Assembly (NCBI RefSeq): GCF_005938645.2
Contig: NZ_CP042171.1
Coordinates: 4,650,001-4,714,000 of the forward strand
From: Pedobacter sp. KBS0701
GTDB taxonomy: Bacteria; Bacteroidota; Bacteroidia; Sphingobacteriales; Sphingobacteriaceae
Reading direction: 5' to 3'
Length of the DNA: 64,000 bases
Shown here: piece by piece, positions 1-8,485 of the stretch
Numbering within the stretch: position 1 is the first letter of the stretch
Layout: each line of letters begins with the position of its first letter
Translations under genes and position numbers: made by a program
Notes under the pieces: generated by a model
The model's database searches: none
Seen by the model: only the letters and a program-made list of their open reading frames with translations
What the model was told of the DNA's origin: nothing

Positions 1-204
1 CTCACAAACCTCGGCACCTTGTTTACCAGGCATCATCCAGTCCAACAAAACAATGTCCGGCTGATCGGCCAAAATCATTCTTTCTCCAGCTTCGCCATCA
101 TTTGCTTCAAGCACCGTATAACCCTCAGCTTTTAAACGGTGGGCTACCAGAAAGCGAAGATTTTCATCATCTTCTACGATTAATATTTTTACTTCTTTAG
201 ACAT
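1..204 (-). CDS. Response regulator, receiver domain (partial, C-terminus outside window)
   Basis: The reverse strand from an ATG at 204 encodes 68 residues beginning MSKEVKILIVEDDENLRFL and reaching IVLLDWMMPGKQG. The acidic pair in VEDDE and the aspartate in LLDWMMPG match the acidic pocket and phospho-acceptor of CheY-like receiver domains. The gene runs off the left edge, so its output domain, probably a winged-helix DNA-binding domain, is not visible. It lies about 100 bases downstream of the histidine kinase on the same strand and is probably its cognate partner. Confidence 0.9.
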   Translation of the reverse strand, partial: MSKEVKILIVEDDENLRFLVAHRLKAEGYTVLEANDGEAGERMILADQPDIVLLDWMMPGKQGAEVCE

Positions 205-306
205 TTATGTGTGTTTTAATGCGGTTGTAAGGTTGAAAAGTTTTAATGTTTTAAGGTCAAGTTTACATTCCAACCTTTCAAGGTTTAATATTTCAACTAT
301 TAAAAT

Positions 307-1980
307 TTAACTATTGTATGGCAGCACGATTTTAAATTCCGTACCGCTCCCTACTTTACTTTTTACAGAGATTTCCCCCTCCATAAAGTTAACCAGTTCT
401 TTGCAGAATGCCAAACCCAGGCCTACGCTACCCATTTGGTTATATTCATTCTGAATCCTGAAAAACTTCTTAAATATATTGTTTAATTCTGACGATGCGA
501 TGCCTATCCCTTTATCGGCAAACCTGAAAACCAGTACCCCTTTAATCAGCTTTGCACTGATGTGTAATTTTTTCTGTTCTGGTTTTGAATATTTATAGGC
601 ATTCTCTGCCAGGTTATCGAACAAACTCCCTAGTAACACCGGGTCGGTGATAAAGGTTTTAAAGCCTACTACTTCATAAGTAATCTTAAAATCGGGATGT
701 TTTAAAGTATGCGACTCGATCGTACTTTCAATAAAATCCACAACATTAACTTCTTCCTGATTTAATTTAATTGCCTTATTTTCAATTTGCGTAAAGGCCA
801 GTAATTTATTCATTAAACCATTCAGTTTGTCGGCTTCTTCATCCAGTATCTTACCATAGAGCTGCTGCTCTTTTTGACTTAATGCAGTAGCACTTTTAAT
901 ATTGTTTCCTGCAATCTTGATTACGCTAACGGGCGTTTTAAACTCATGTGTAAGGTTATTCACGAAATCGTACTGCAGCTTAAACATTTTACTATTGATG
1001 TTCAGATTACGGTAAATCAAAAAAGCAACCAATAAAAGTACCCCATACACCAGCAATAACACCAAGGCAATTGGCATGAAGTAAATAAAAATTTCTTTCT
1101 TGATATAAGATTTTGATGAAATGAGGTATAGCTTGAAATCAGAAAATGCACCCGGCAGCGCTATTTCGGTATTAATATTTTCTTCTGAGGTATCAATCGG
1201 ATCATAAGTTAGCGGTTCAATCCTGATCGTTTGGTATAACAATGGCCTGGTATTGATGATTTTGATTTTATGTGCGTCAAGATTAAAAACAAGTACATCC
1301 TGTTGATAAACAGGTGCCGGATTTAACTTCCGCCTGATCATATCTTTATAAACTCTTAAATCTTCCCTTCGGGGAATATTTAAATAAGTGATTTTATTTT
1401 CGTTAGAATTAACAATAGAAAAGTTGGTAAACAATTCTTCTTGTGAGGGTACTGATGCGGTATCAAGATCTTCAACAAAAGTGGCAAGTTTAATTGCGAT
1501 TGCATTAAAATCACTTCCTACATTAAAAGATCTCGTATCATCTTCTGAATACAACTTCACCGAATCGGGCTTTACCCCTTTCCCAAACTGGAAAATAGAT
1601 TTTGGACCAATACCAAGGTGGTTTGCATTGATCCCATCTTTAACAGGAACATTCTTCACCTCTGTATCGTAAAAAGTAACCTTAGAGATAAAGGGATATT
1701 TTAACATCACGGTATCTACAAACTTTGCTGCAGTAGAAGAATCCAAATAGCCATTGTAATAAGAAATCTCAGGCATTTTGTTCTGAAAAAAATCATTGTA
1801 AGGCTTAATACTCTGTTCCAGCACATTTACCTTTTCGGAAACAAAATCATTCTCTATCGATTTTTTGCTATAGTTGAACGCTAGGAAAAGCGATAGGATA
1901 AAAAGAATGGAAATGAGTACAATGAAGGTTACACCTAAAGAGAAATTTTTACGGTAACTGCTTTTTTTATCTAAGGCCAT
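307..1980 (-). CDS. Membrane sensor histidine kinase
   Basis: This 557-residue protein is a two-component sensor kinase. It has a membrane segment near residues 13-36, an extracytoplasmic sensor region of about 260 residues with no domain I recognise, and a second membrane segment near 298-324. The H-box NNLTHEFKTP puts the phospho-accepting His at 345. The N-box (NLAENAYKYSKP), G1 (FADKGIGI) and G2 (GLGLAFC) motifs of the HATPase domain are all present. No clear HAMP domain separates the second membrane segment from the H-box. The start lies 2 bases after the upstream peptidase-like gene, so the two are probably co-transcribed, with the response regulator following. The signal sensed is unknown. 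Confidence 0.93.
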   Translation of the reverse strand: MALDKKSSYRKNFSLGVTFIVLISILFILSLFLAFNYSKKSIENDFVSEKVNVLEQSIKPYNDFFQNKMPEISYYNGYLDSSTAAKFVDTVMLKYPFISKVTFYDTEVKNVPVKDGINANHLGIGPKSIFQFGKGVKPDSVKLYSEDDTRSFNVGSDFNAIAIKLATFVEDLDTASVPSQEELFTNFSIVNSNENKITYLNIPRREDLRVYKDMIRRKLNPAPVYQQDVLVFNLDAHKIKIINTRPLLYQTIRIEPLTYDPIDTSEENINTEIALPGAFSDFKLYLISSKSYIKKEIFIYFMPIALVLLLVYGVLLLVAFLIYRNLNINSKMFKLQYDFVNNLTHEFKTPVSVIKIAGNNIKSATALSQKEQQLYGKILDEEADKLNGLMNKLLAFTQIENKAIKLNQEEVNVVDFIESTIESHTLKHPDFKITYEVVGFKTFITDPVLLGSLFDNLAENAYKYSKPEQKKLHISAKLIKGVLVFRFADKGIGIASSELNNIFKKFFRIQNEYNQMGSVGLGLAFCKELVNFMEGEISVKSKVGSGTEFKIVLPYNS

Positions 1981-1982
1981 AC

Positions 1983-3866
1983 CTATTTCTTACCTAGATT
2001 TTCTTTTAAAAACTCTTCCAGGGCTTTATACAGAGCCGTTCTGCTCTGTTGGCGTACTACCGGATCCGGACCTTCTTCTTTTTCGATATAAGTAACCTGG
2101 ACATTCCTTTTTTTAAGTTCTTTGATAAACTGTACACCTTCTGCTACGTTAACACTTGGGTCTTTTGGGTTTTGGGCAATAAAAACAGGAGACTTAAACC
2201 GGTCTGCATGAAACACAGGCGAAGCAAAACGCATATAATCGGTCTCGGTTACCGGATTACCTACAATTTCATAATACATCTTTAATTTGGCCTTTAAAAA
2301 TGGAGGAAAAGTTTTCAGGTAACTAAACAGGTTAATCACACCCGAATTTGATCCGCCGCATTTATAAAGATCGGGATTTTTATACAAACAATTTAAAGCA
2401 ATATAGCCCCCAAAACCATTACCGTAAATGGCAATTTTTTTAGGATTGGCAATCTTTTCTGCAATAAGCCATTTTACACCATCATTTACATCTTCCTGTA
2501 TTTTATCGCTCCACTGTTTAAAACCCGCAGCATAAAATGATTTTCCATAACCGGTAGAGCCACGATAATTTACCTGCAATATGGCATAACCACGGTTGGC
2601 TAAAAATTGCACTTCAGCATTGTATCCCCAACTATTTCTCGATTTAGGACCATTATGTGGTAGCACAACAACAGGTAAGTTAACCGCCTTTTTATTTTTA
2701 GGCAGCGTTAAATAACCATTAATGGTTAAACCATCGCGACTTTTGAAACTGATCGGCTTCATGGCATTCATATCTTCCGGTTTAATGGAAGGACTCACAT
2801 CGGTAAGTTTTTTAAGCCTTTTGTCAACAGCCGTATACAGATAATAAGATCCTGGATTTTTATCAGTAAAAGTACGTATCACAAACACTTTGTCCGTTTT
2901 ATCCCTATCCATAATTACCCATTCGGTACCGGGCAAAAGTTTATCAATCCTCGAGTACGCAATCTTTGTACTGTCATCAAGGTAAAACTTCTCCCTTTTC
3001 CAGGTTTCGCAGGTTGCAAAAAGCATTTTTTTCCGGAAACGGGAGTAGGTTGCATCTACTACGTTTAAGGTATCGTTTGCAAAAAGAACCTGTTTTTCTT
3101 TACCGTTTTTTAAATCAAGCGCTACCAGTGCATTTTTATCACGGTTAACACTTGAGATCGCATAAAGTACATTGGGTTGGTCTTCCGAAAATGCAATTGG
3201 CTGAAAAGTAGTTTCAAAATTATTGGTAATTACCGGCGTAAAAGCCTGATTTTCCTTTTCGCGGTACATCAAGGTTTCGTTCACTCCATCGCTGGCAACT
3301 GCAATTTTAAGAACACCTTTACTATCTGTCATCCATTTAGTAATATTACCAGGATTTTTTGCAGCAATATCCATTTTCCCGTTGCGCACGTTTAAGCGAT
3401 ACACATCAAAAACGGTCGAATCGCGTTTATTGGAAGCTACAATGATATATTTATCATCAATCAGCTGATCTTCTATCACCCTCAACCTGTTTTTTTCATT
3501 GGCACTTAGCTGCACCTGTTTGCTTCCGTCTTTATTGATCACAAAAATATCAGACCGGCGTTCTTTAGATCCATCCTCGGTATAATAAATCAGTTCATTG
3601 TTGCTGGTCCAGAAATGGAAACTGATATTCTTCCCATTCAGATGGGTTAACTGAATGCTATTTCCGGTGGCGAGATCTTCAGCAAAAAGATCAAGTTTTT
3701 TATCATGAAGTTTTAAATAAGATAAACTTTTCCCATCCGGAGAAATGCGATAGTAAGCTTTATCCTGCGTTTTAAAAAAATCGTCTACAGGAATAGTATC
3801 ATGGTTTGTGCCTTTACAAGCCCAAATCAATGTAACCATTAACAATAGAAAAATCCTTTTTAGCAT
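1983..3866 (-). CDS. S9-type prolyl oligopeptidase-like lipoprotein, probably catalytically inactive
   Basis: This 627-residue protein has the prolyl-oligopeptidase (S9) layout: an N-terminal beta-propeller-like half (repeats such as YRISPDGKSLSYLKL) and a C-terminal alpha/beta hydrolase. I chose the ATG at 3866, 18 codons inside the longest frame, because it gives a lipoprotein signal (MLKRIFLLLMVTLIWAC) and follows a -7 box at 3889-3896. The nucleophile elbow, usually GxSxGG, reads GNGFGG, with Gly484 where Ser is expected. The His position reads EGPDP, with Pro600. Asp569 is kept. I infer a non-catalytic homologue. It heads the operon with the sensor kinase, so a role in ligand binding or signalling is possible but unproven. 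Confidence 0.85.
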   Translation of the reverse strand: MLKRIFLLLMVTLIWACKGTNHDTIPVDDFFKTQDKAYYRISPDGKSLSYLKLHDKKLDLFAEDLATGNSIQLTHLNGKNISFHFWTSNNELIYYTEDGSKERRSDIFVINKDGSKQVQLSANEKNRLRVIEDQLIDDKYIIVASNKRDSTVFDVYRLNVRNGKMDIAAKNPGNITKWMTDSKGVLKIAVASDGVNETLMYREKENQAFTPVITNNFETTFQPIAFSEDQPNVLYAISSVNRDKNALVALDLKNGKEKQVLFANDTLNVVDATYSRFRKKMLFATCETWKREKFYLDDSTKIAYSRIDKLLPGTEWVIMDRDKTDKVFVIRTFTDKNPGSYYLYTAVDKRLKKLTDVSPSIKPEDMNAMKPISFKSRDGLTINGYLTLPKNKKAVNLPVVVLPHNGPKSRNSWGYNAEVQFLANRGYAILQVNYRGSTGYGKSFYAAGFKQWSDKIQEDVNDGVKWLIAEKIANPKKIAIYGNGFGGYIALNCLYKNPDLYKCGGSNSGVINLFSYLKTFPPFLKAKLKMYYEIVGNPVTETDYMRFASPVFHADRFKSPVFIAQNPKDPSVNVAEGVQFIKELKKRNVQVTYIEKEEGPDPVVRQQSRTALYKALEEFLKENLGKK

Positions 3867-3888
3867 AAATAAATTCTTTATGGGATGA

Positions 3889-3896
3889 CAAAAATA
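3889..3896 (-). promoter_or_regulatory. Bacteroidota -7 box upstream of the S9-like gene
   Basis: On the minus strand this reads TATTTTTG, matching the TAnnTTTG -7 consensus of Bacteroidota sigma-A. Transcription would start about 17 bases before the ATG at 3866, which supports that shorter start. No convincing -33 TTG was fixed. Confidence 0.5.
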
Positions 3897-4095
3897 AGCA
3901 TCGCAACTACTTAACCCCAATTTACACCAACAATGTTACCTTATGCAGTCAATAATAAGTCGTGGTTCAATTTAGTATTTATAAAATATCTACAAAATAA
4001 AATGCAGGTAACATTTAAAATACGTTTAATATCAATTGGCGGTTTAGCCAAAGAAGTATTAAAATGTTACATTTAAAACTTATAATTTAGGGTTT

Positions 4096-5919
4096 ATGAA
4101 CCGCTTGTTTTTCATCATCTTCTTATTTCTATCGCTTGGGGTCAATGCGCAGATCTTTCGTCCCAATCAGCAGATTGCGCCTGATGAAAGTAGTCTGGCT
4201 ATTCAATATTATCAGGATGGAGAGTATGAAAAAGCAGTAGTGCTGCTCGAAAAACTTTATGCTATCCCTAATAATGATGCTTATTTCGACATTTACTTTA
4301 ATGCATTGCTAAAATTGAAACGTTATGATGTTGCAGAGAAAGTGGTTAAAAGGGAAATCAAAAAAAATCCACAGAATGAAACTTATCCCATTGCATTGGG
4401 CAAACTTTACCAGGAAAAAGGCGATGTACAGGCGGCCAACAAAATTTTTAATGAGGTAATTGCAAAACTGCCAAAAGAAGAATTTAGGATCAGAAACCTG
4501 GCAAACAGCTTTTATCGTTTCGAAAATTATGATTTTGCGGTTCAAACTTTTAAACAAGGTCGAAAATTGCTGGGTAACGATCAGGCTTTCACTTTCGAAC
4601 TGTTGAACATCTATCGTTTTAAAAAGGATAAACCCATGCTGATGCAGGAATACCTGGATGCGATGGCCACCATACCACAGCTTTTGCCACAGGCCGAAGC
4701 AGTATTATCATCTATTTTTGAAGATAAAAATGACTACCAGACATTTCAGGCGGCTATTTTAAAGAAAATACAGAAAGAACCCGATGCCAGGATTTATATT
4801 CAGTTGCTTACCTGGAATTACATTCAGCAACAGGAATTTGACATGGCCCTGCGCCAGCTTATCGCTTACGATAAACGCACCAAAGCTGATGGGGCTACCC
4901 TGTTTAATGCCATTTATACCTTTGTTGATAATGGCGCTTACGAAACAGCGATTAAAGCATACGATTATCTACTAACCAAAGGAAAGGATAACCAGTATTA
5001 TCTTCCTTCAAAAATAGAAATGCTGAACACCAGGTACAACCTACGTACCAGCGGAAAATATACAGTTGCAGACCTTGATCTGCTGGCGAAAGATTATCAG
5101 GCATTGTTAAGCGAAAACGGCAAGAACAGGAACACACTTTTTGCCATAAAAAAACTGGCAAACTTGCAGGCCTATTATTTAAATCAACCCGGTAGTGCAG
5201 AAAAAGAACTGGAAGAAGCGATAAAGATGCCCGGCATTAACGATCAGGACTTGGGTCAGCTAAAACTCGATTTAGGCGACATTTACATTTTAACCAACCA
5301 ACCCTGGGAAGCTTTTTTAGTGTACGAGCAGGTGAGCAAACAGTTTGAAGGACAGCCCGTTGGAAATGAGGCACGCTTCAGGAGTGCTAAACTTTCCTTT
5401 TACCAAGGCAATTTCGAATACAGCAATGGTCAATGTTTGGTTTTAAAGGCCGCTACCTCACAACTGATCGCCAATGATGCATTAAATCTTAGTTTATTGA
5501 TTAGCGATAATATCCAAACACCAGCTGATAGCAACGCCTTAAAAATGTATGCTGATGCAGAGATGCTTTTATTTAGAAACCTACCCGAAAAAGCGGTAAA
5601 AAAAATGGATAGCATTGCAATTACTTATCCTCAGAACAGTTTGGCAGATGCCATCATGATGAGTAAAGCGCGTATTTTTATTAAAGCGAACGATTTTCAA
5701 AAAGCAGCAGATATCCTTAAAAAAGTAACAGAAGAATTTAAAGACGGGATCTGGACAGATGATGCCCTTTTTACATTAGGAGACCTTTATGAAAAGAAAC
5801 TGAATGATATTGCACTGGCTAAAATTTATTTCCAGAAACTGATTACAGATTATCCAGGCAGCATGTTCAGCGCTGAAGCAAGAAAAAGATTCAGGAATTT
5901 AAGGGGAGACGGGGTTTAG
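4096..5919 (+). CDS. Secreted tetratricopeptide-repeat protein
   Basis: This 607-residue protein starts with a signal peptide (MNRLFFIIFLFLSLGVNAQ), so it is probably exported to the periplasm. The rest is almost all helical TPR-type repeats, for example YYQDGEYEKAVVLLEKLY near the N-terminus and YEKKLNDIALAKIYFQKLI followed by DYPGSMFSAEARKR at the end. The C-terminal repeats resemble those of TPR proteins of the BamD/YbgF kind, which scaffold envelope complexes. No catalytic motif was seen. It stands alone, divergent from the S9-like gene across a 229-base promoter region. The exact partner is unknown. Confidence 0.85.
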   Translation: MNRLFFIIFLFLSLGVNAQIFRPNQQIAPDESSLAIQYYQDGEYEKAVVLLEKLYAIPNNDAYFDIYFNALLKLKRYDVAEKVVKREIKKNPQNETYPIALGKLYQEKGDVQAANKIFNEVIAKLPKEEFRIRNLANSFYRFENYDFAVQTFKQGRKLLGNDQAFTFELLNIYRFKKDKPMLMQEYLDAMATIPQLLPQAEAVLSSIFEDKNDYQTFQAAILKKIQKEPDARIYIQLLTWNYIQQQEFDMALRQLIAYDKRTKADGATLFNAIYTFVDNGAYETAIKAYDYLLTKGKDNQYYLPSKIEMLNTRYNLRTSGKYTVADLDLLAKDYQALLSENGKNRNTLFAIKKLANLQAYYLNQPGSAEKELEEAIKMPGINDQDLGQLKLDLGDIYILTNQPWEAFLVYEQVSKQFEGQPVGNEARFRSAKLSFYQGNFEYSNGQCLVLKAATSQLIANDALNLSLLISDNIQTPADSNALKMYADAEMLLFRNLPEKAVKKMDSIAITYPQNSLADAIMMSKARIFIKANDFQKAADILKKVTEEFKDGIWTDDALFTLGDLYEKKLNDIALAKIYFQKLITDYPGSMFSAEARKRFRNLRGDGV

Positions 5920-6086
5920 TTGTTTTTTTTGGTCAATGGTTCATTAGCCATTGGTTCATTGGGAACTGCATCGTTGGTTAATTGGTTGACTGTATTGCCC
6001 TGGCAAAGTTCCAACAGCCAAACTACTTAAAATTTTTCAATCGTTCATTGATCAATAATTTGATTCGTAGCCAGATTGTAAAAATC

Positions 6087-6119
6087 TTAATTTTCTTAAC
6101 TTCTTAATGGCCAATAAAA
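6087..6119. repeat. Intergenic repeat copy (TTCTTAACTTCTTA type)
   Basis: The stretch TCTTAATTTTCTTAACTTCT followed by TAATGGCCAATAAA closely matches 14070-14102. The copies differ mainly by point changes and lie in unrelated gaps, so this is a dispersed repeat. The gap around it (5920-6162) also holds variations on GGTTCATTGG and no gene. Confidence 0.5.
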
Positions 6120-6162
6120 GATTGATTAACGCCAAACGCCTAGCCCCAAATGCCAAACTAGA

Positions 6163-6822
6163 TTAAGTATACTTCATAAATTGGTACACTGCAGAGAGTA
6201 TCAATCCTAAGGTACCTAAGATCAAAATCCTTTCGCCATGCGCCCTGTCTGAAGCGGCGTAACCAAAAACCCGTTCTCCGTTAGGCAATAGTTTTTTATG
6301 GGTGCGTAGATAAGCCCCAATAACAATGGCTATTAATCCGCCCACAACGGCTAGCATATAACCCGCTACAATCAGCACTTTCGGACTTTCTTCAGGTTTA
6401 GCCAACGCTGCTAACCTTTTTTCTTTAAATGTTTGGATCTGACTAAGGTTTACCTCTACACCGCGTTCTTTTAATATTTTTTTGGCTAGTAAAAAGTCTA
6501 AACTGCTCCACTCATCCTGTTTTTCAATAATTTCCTTTAGTTCATCATTATTGAAATCAAAAATATAGTAACCCGGATCGATATCTGCTAAATCTTTCTC
6601 TGCCAGTTGCAGCAGCAAAGTGTCGGCCCGTTCAAAATCGGCAGGCTTTAACTTTATTCTAAAGTCTTTATTGATTTCATTATTGGCAAACGAAACATCA
6701 AAGTTTTCAGAAACATCTTCCACCCCACACTCAATCCCATTTTCTCTAAATGTTTCTGCTATTCCTAAAGCTGCTGCTTTATCATTAAATCTTTGGAAGG
6801 TTACAAAATCAGTGGTCATCAT
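6163..6822 (-). CDS. Uncharacterised protein with DUF2007-like N-terminus and two C-terminal membrane segments
   Basis: I do not recognise the full 219-residue protein. The first 75 residues (VTFQRFNDKAAALGIAETFR, then DFRIKLKPADFERADTLLLQ) resemble DUF2007-type putative signal-transducing domains, in which an element of moderate length is followed by AD-type residues. A middle helical part follows, then two membrane segments near residues 149-169 (VLIVAGYMLAVVGGLIAIVI) and 198-215 (ILILGTLGLILSAVYQFM). It is probably an inner-membrane protein with a cytoplasmic N-terminal domain. It lies 29 bases downstream of the GNAT gene on the same strand and may be co-transcribed with it. Confidence 0.6.
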   Translation of the reverse strand: MMTTDFVTFQRFNDKAAALGIAETFRENGIECGVEDVSENFDVSFANNEINKDFRIKLKPADFERADTLLLQLAEKDLADIDPGYYIFDFNNDELKEIIEKQDEWSSLDFLLAKKILKERGVEVNLSQIQTFKEKRLAALAKPEESPKVLIVAGYMLAVVGGLIAIVIGAYLRTHKKLLPNGERVFGYAASDRAHGERILILGTLGLILSAVYQFMKYT

Positions 6823-6851
6823 TGTTTGAATAAAGCTTTAGGATGAAGATA

Positions 6852-7415
6852 CTAATTAAAATCATCCCAATCCCAAACTACCACATTCCATTCTACACCG
6901 CTACTGTCGGTATAATTATGTATTACTTCGAAGCCGATACGATTATGTGCATTCATAGATCGCAGGTTAATACTCGCAATCTCAGTGATGGCGAAGGCAT
7001 ACCTACTTTTAAAATAATCTTTATAGGCATTGTAGCATTCATCAAATAAACCTTTGCCCCTATAATCGTTTCCTACACAAACCTGCCCAACTACAATATA
7101 ATGATAATCAGACACAGGTTTTCCCCGGTATAAAATGTCATCGAAGCTTTCGTACATTTCAACCAGCCTTGGAATATCGTTTTTTGATTGCTTGGTCATT
7201 CCCAGCACGTAAGCTGCTACGGTATCTCCGTCCTTCGCAATAATATTAGGCTCGTATCGATGCATCTTTTCCAGGTCATCTAGCGAATGCGAAACCGTAA
7301 CAAAGCCTTGTGCTTTAATTTGTTCGGGTGTTAAATCCTGTTTTAGGTTTTGCTTTTGAAGTTCAAGAATTCCTTCAAGTTCTTTTATAGTGGAAGATGT
7401 GGTAATGGTAATCAT
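6852..7415 (-). CDS. GNAT-family N-acetyltransferase
   Basis: This 187-residue protein fits the GCN5-related N-acetyltransferase family. The acetyl-CoA pyrophosphate-binding motif A appears as VGQVCVGNDYRGKGLFDECY (about residues 107-126), with RGKG as the usual R/Q-x-x-G-x-G/A loop. Motif B follows as INLRSMNAHNRIGFEVIHNY, with a typical N-x-x-x-x-x-x-x-x-x-G-F pattern. The first 100 residues form the substrate-binding half and do not identify the substrate. It is probably a soluble enzyme acetylating a small molecule or protein amine. It precedes the two-membrane-segment protein in the same direction. Confidence 0.8.
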   Translation of the reverse strand: MITITTSSTIKELEGILELQKQNLKQDLTPEQIKAQGFVTVSHSLDDLEKMHRYEPNIIAKDGDTVAAYVLGMTKQSKNDIPRLVEMYESFDDILYRGKPVSDYHYIVVGQVCVGNDYRGKGLFDECYNAYKDYFKSRYAFAITEIASINLRSMNAHNRIGFEVIHNYTDSSGVEWNVVVWDWDDFN

Positions 7416-7801
7416 TTTGATATTGCAGCTAACTTATGCATCTAATGTAATAATAGTTAAGGTTAACAACAAAATGAAGCAAATCCAGGCTAAAATTAAA
7501 ATTCTTGCCCCCCGTGCTGTCGATTAATTAAGTTATAAGAAAATACCTTTTCCAGGTACGCAATGTCTTTTTTCTCCATGATCCCCCCTACCGATTACAA
7601 AGCACAAAACACAATCAAAAATTGCGGTTAGGTCACCCATATAGATGTAATTGCTCATTGAGTTATCGATTTTTTGAGTGGTATTATTTCATATCATGCT
7701 ATATGAATTATACCAAAAATTTAATTGAACAATAGCTTTAAAAGAATAAAAACAGTTATCCATGCATTTTTTCCCATTTATATATTATTTACCTTTGCAA
7801 T
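7416..7801. other. Gene-poor divergent gap with promoter region
   Basis: These 386 bases separate the divergent GNAT and DUF4286 genes. They are AT-rich and contain a TACCTTTG promoter box at the right end. A 27-codon minus-strand frame (7579 down to 7496, beginning MEKKDIAYLEKVFSYN) follows a purine run, AGGGGGGATC, that would be an unusually strong Shine-Dalgarno for this phylum. I cannot tell whether it is a small gene or a remnant. Confidence 0.4.
7790..7797 (+). promoter_or_regulatory. -7 box TACCTTTG directly before DUF4286 start codon
   Basis: TACCTTTG matches TAnnTTTG exactly and ends only 4 bases before the ATG at 7802. Since transcription usually begins a few bases after this box, the mRNA would be leaderless or nearly so. 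Confidence 0.6.
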
Positions 7802-8113
7802 ATGCTTTTATATAATGTTACGCTCATCCTCGAAGATGCAGCAGCCGAAGAATGGTTACAATGGATGCAGGATGTTCACATCCCTGAAGTGATGGCAACA
7901 GGTCTGTTTGTTTCTAACCGCTTATTAAAGGTTGTAGATTCGCCAAATGAGGGCATAACTTATTGCACGCAGTATGTAGCAGAAACACTCGACCAATACA
8001 ATAAATACCAGGAAGAATTTGCACCAGCTTTACAGGCTGAATTAAACGAAAGGTTTAAGAACCGTTTTGTTGCCTATAGAAGTTTGATGGAATTTATTCC
8101 CCCAACCCCCTAA
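7802..8113 (+). CDS. DUF4286 family protein
   Basis: This 103-residue protein matches my recollection of DUF4286, a small ferredoxin-like family common in Bacteroidota: MLLYNVTLILEDAAAEEWLQ, then WMQDVHIPEVMATGLF and FKNRFVAYRSLMEFI. No catalytic residues or function are known to me. It has no signal peptide or membrane segment and should be cytosolic. The last residues (PPTP) and the stop codon are encoded inside the CCCC/GGGG palindromic repeat that follows, so the C-terminus may have been altered by repeat insertion. Its promoter suggests a leaderless transcript. Confidence 0.8.
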   Translation: MLLYNVTLILEDAAAEEWLQWMQDVHIPEVMATGLFVSNRLLKVVDSPNEGITYCTQYVAETLDQYNKYQEEFAPALQAELNERFKNRFVAYRSLMEFIPPTP

Positions 8114-8163
8114 AGGGGGCTTGACCCAAGCAAAATATAATTCCCCTTTAGGGGATTAGGGGT
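8099..8163. repeat. Palindromic C-rich/G-rich intergenic repeat
   Basis: CCCCCAACCCCCTAAAGGGG is followed about 20 bases later by CCCCTTTAGGGGATTAGGGG. Each half is self-complementary (CCCCTAAAGGGG and CCCCTTTAGGGG) and the two halves are also inverted copies of one another. The element lies between convergent genes, covers the end of the DUF4286 gene and reaches the mazG-type stop codon. It could act as a bidirectional terminator. Confidence 0.7.
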
Positions 8164-8485
8164 TAAGCTTCTCGTTATTCTTATGCCTGTCTGCATCACG
8201 GATACTCTTTTTCTCCAGGTTCTTTTCCAAGGCTTCTGTCAGATTGATACCGGTTTGATTGGCCAAGCAGATCAGCACAAACATTACATCGGCCATTTCA
8301 TCGGCAAGGTTTACCTCTTCGTCGCTTTTTTTGAAAGACTGCTCGCCATATTTACGGGCCATAATCCGTGCAACCTCCCCAACTTCTTCCATTAAAATGG
8401 CCGTGTTGGTTAATTCATTAAAATAACGGATTCCTGTAGTTTTAATCCAACGGTCTACCGTTTCCTGTGCTTCGTTAATGGTCAT
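8156..8485 (-). CDS. MazG-like nucleotide pyrophosphohydrolase
   Basis: This 109-residue protein is a small all-alpha NTP pyrophosphohydrolase of the MazG type, which hydrolyses (d)NTPs, often non-canonical ones, to the monophosphate and PPi. The metal-binding pattern is visible: E33, E34 and E37 in MEEVGEVAR, then E63 and D66 in LADEMADVMF. Its length is that of single-domain MazG homologues (100-120 residues). The ATG at 8485 overlaps the end of the upstream glycosyltransferase gene by 11 bases, which points to translational coupling. It is probably a cytosolic nucleotide house-cleaning enzyme. Confidence 0.88.
   Translation of the reverse strand: MTINEAQETVDRWIKTTGIRYFNELTNTAILMEEVGEVARIMARKYGEQSFKKSDEEVNLADEMADVMFVLICLANQTGINLTEALEKNLEKKSIRDADRHKNNEKLNP

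Noticed and set aside
7496..7579. 27-codon minus-strand ORF with a purine-rich leader
   Set aside because: Too short and without known relatives to call a gene; noted only in the gap description.
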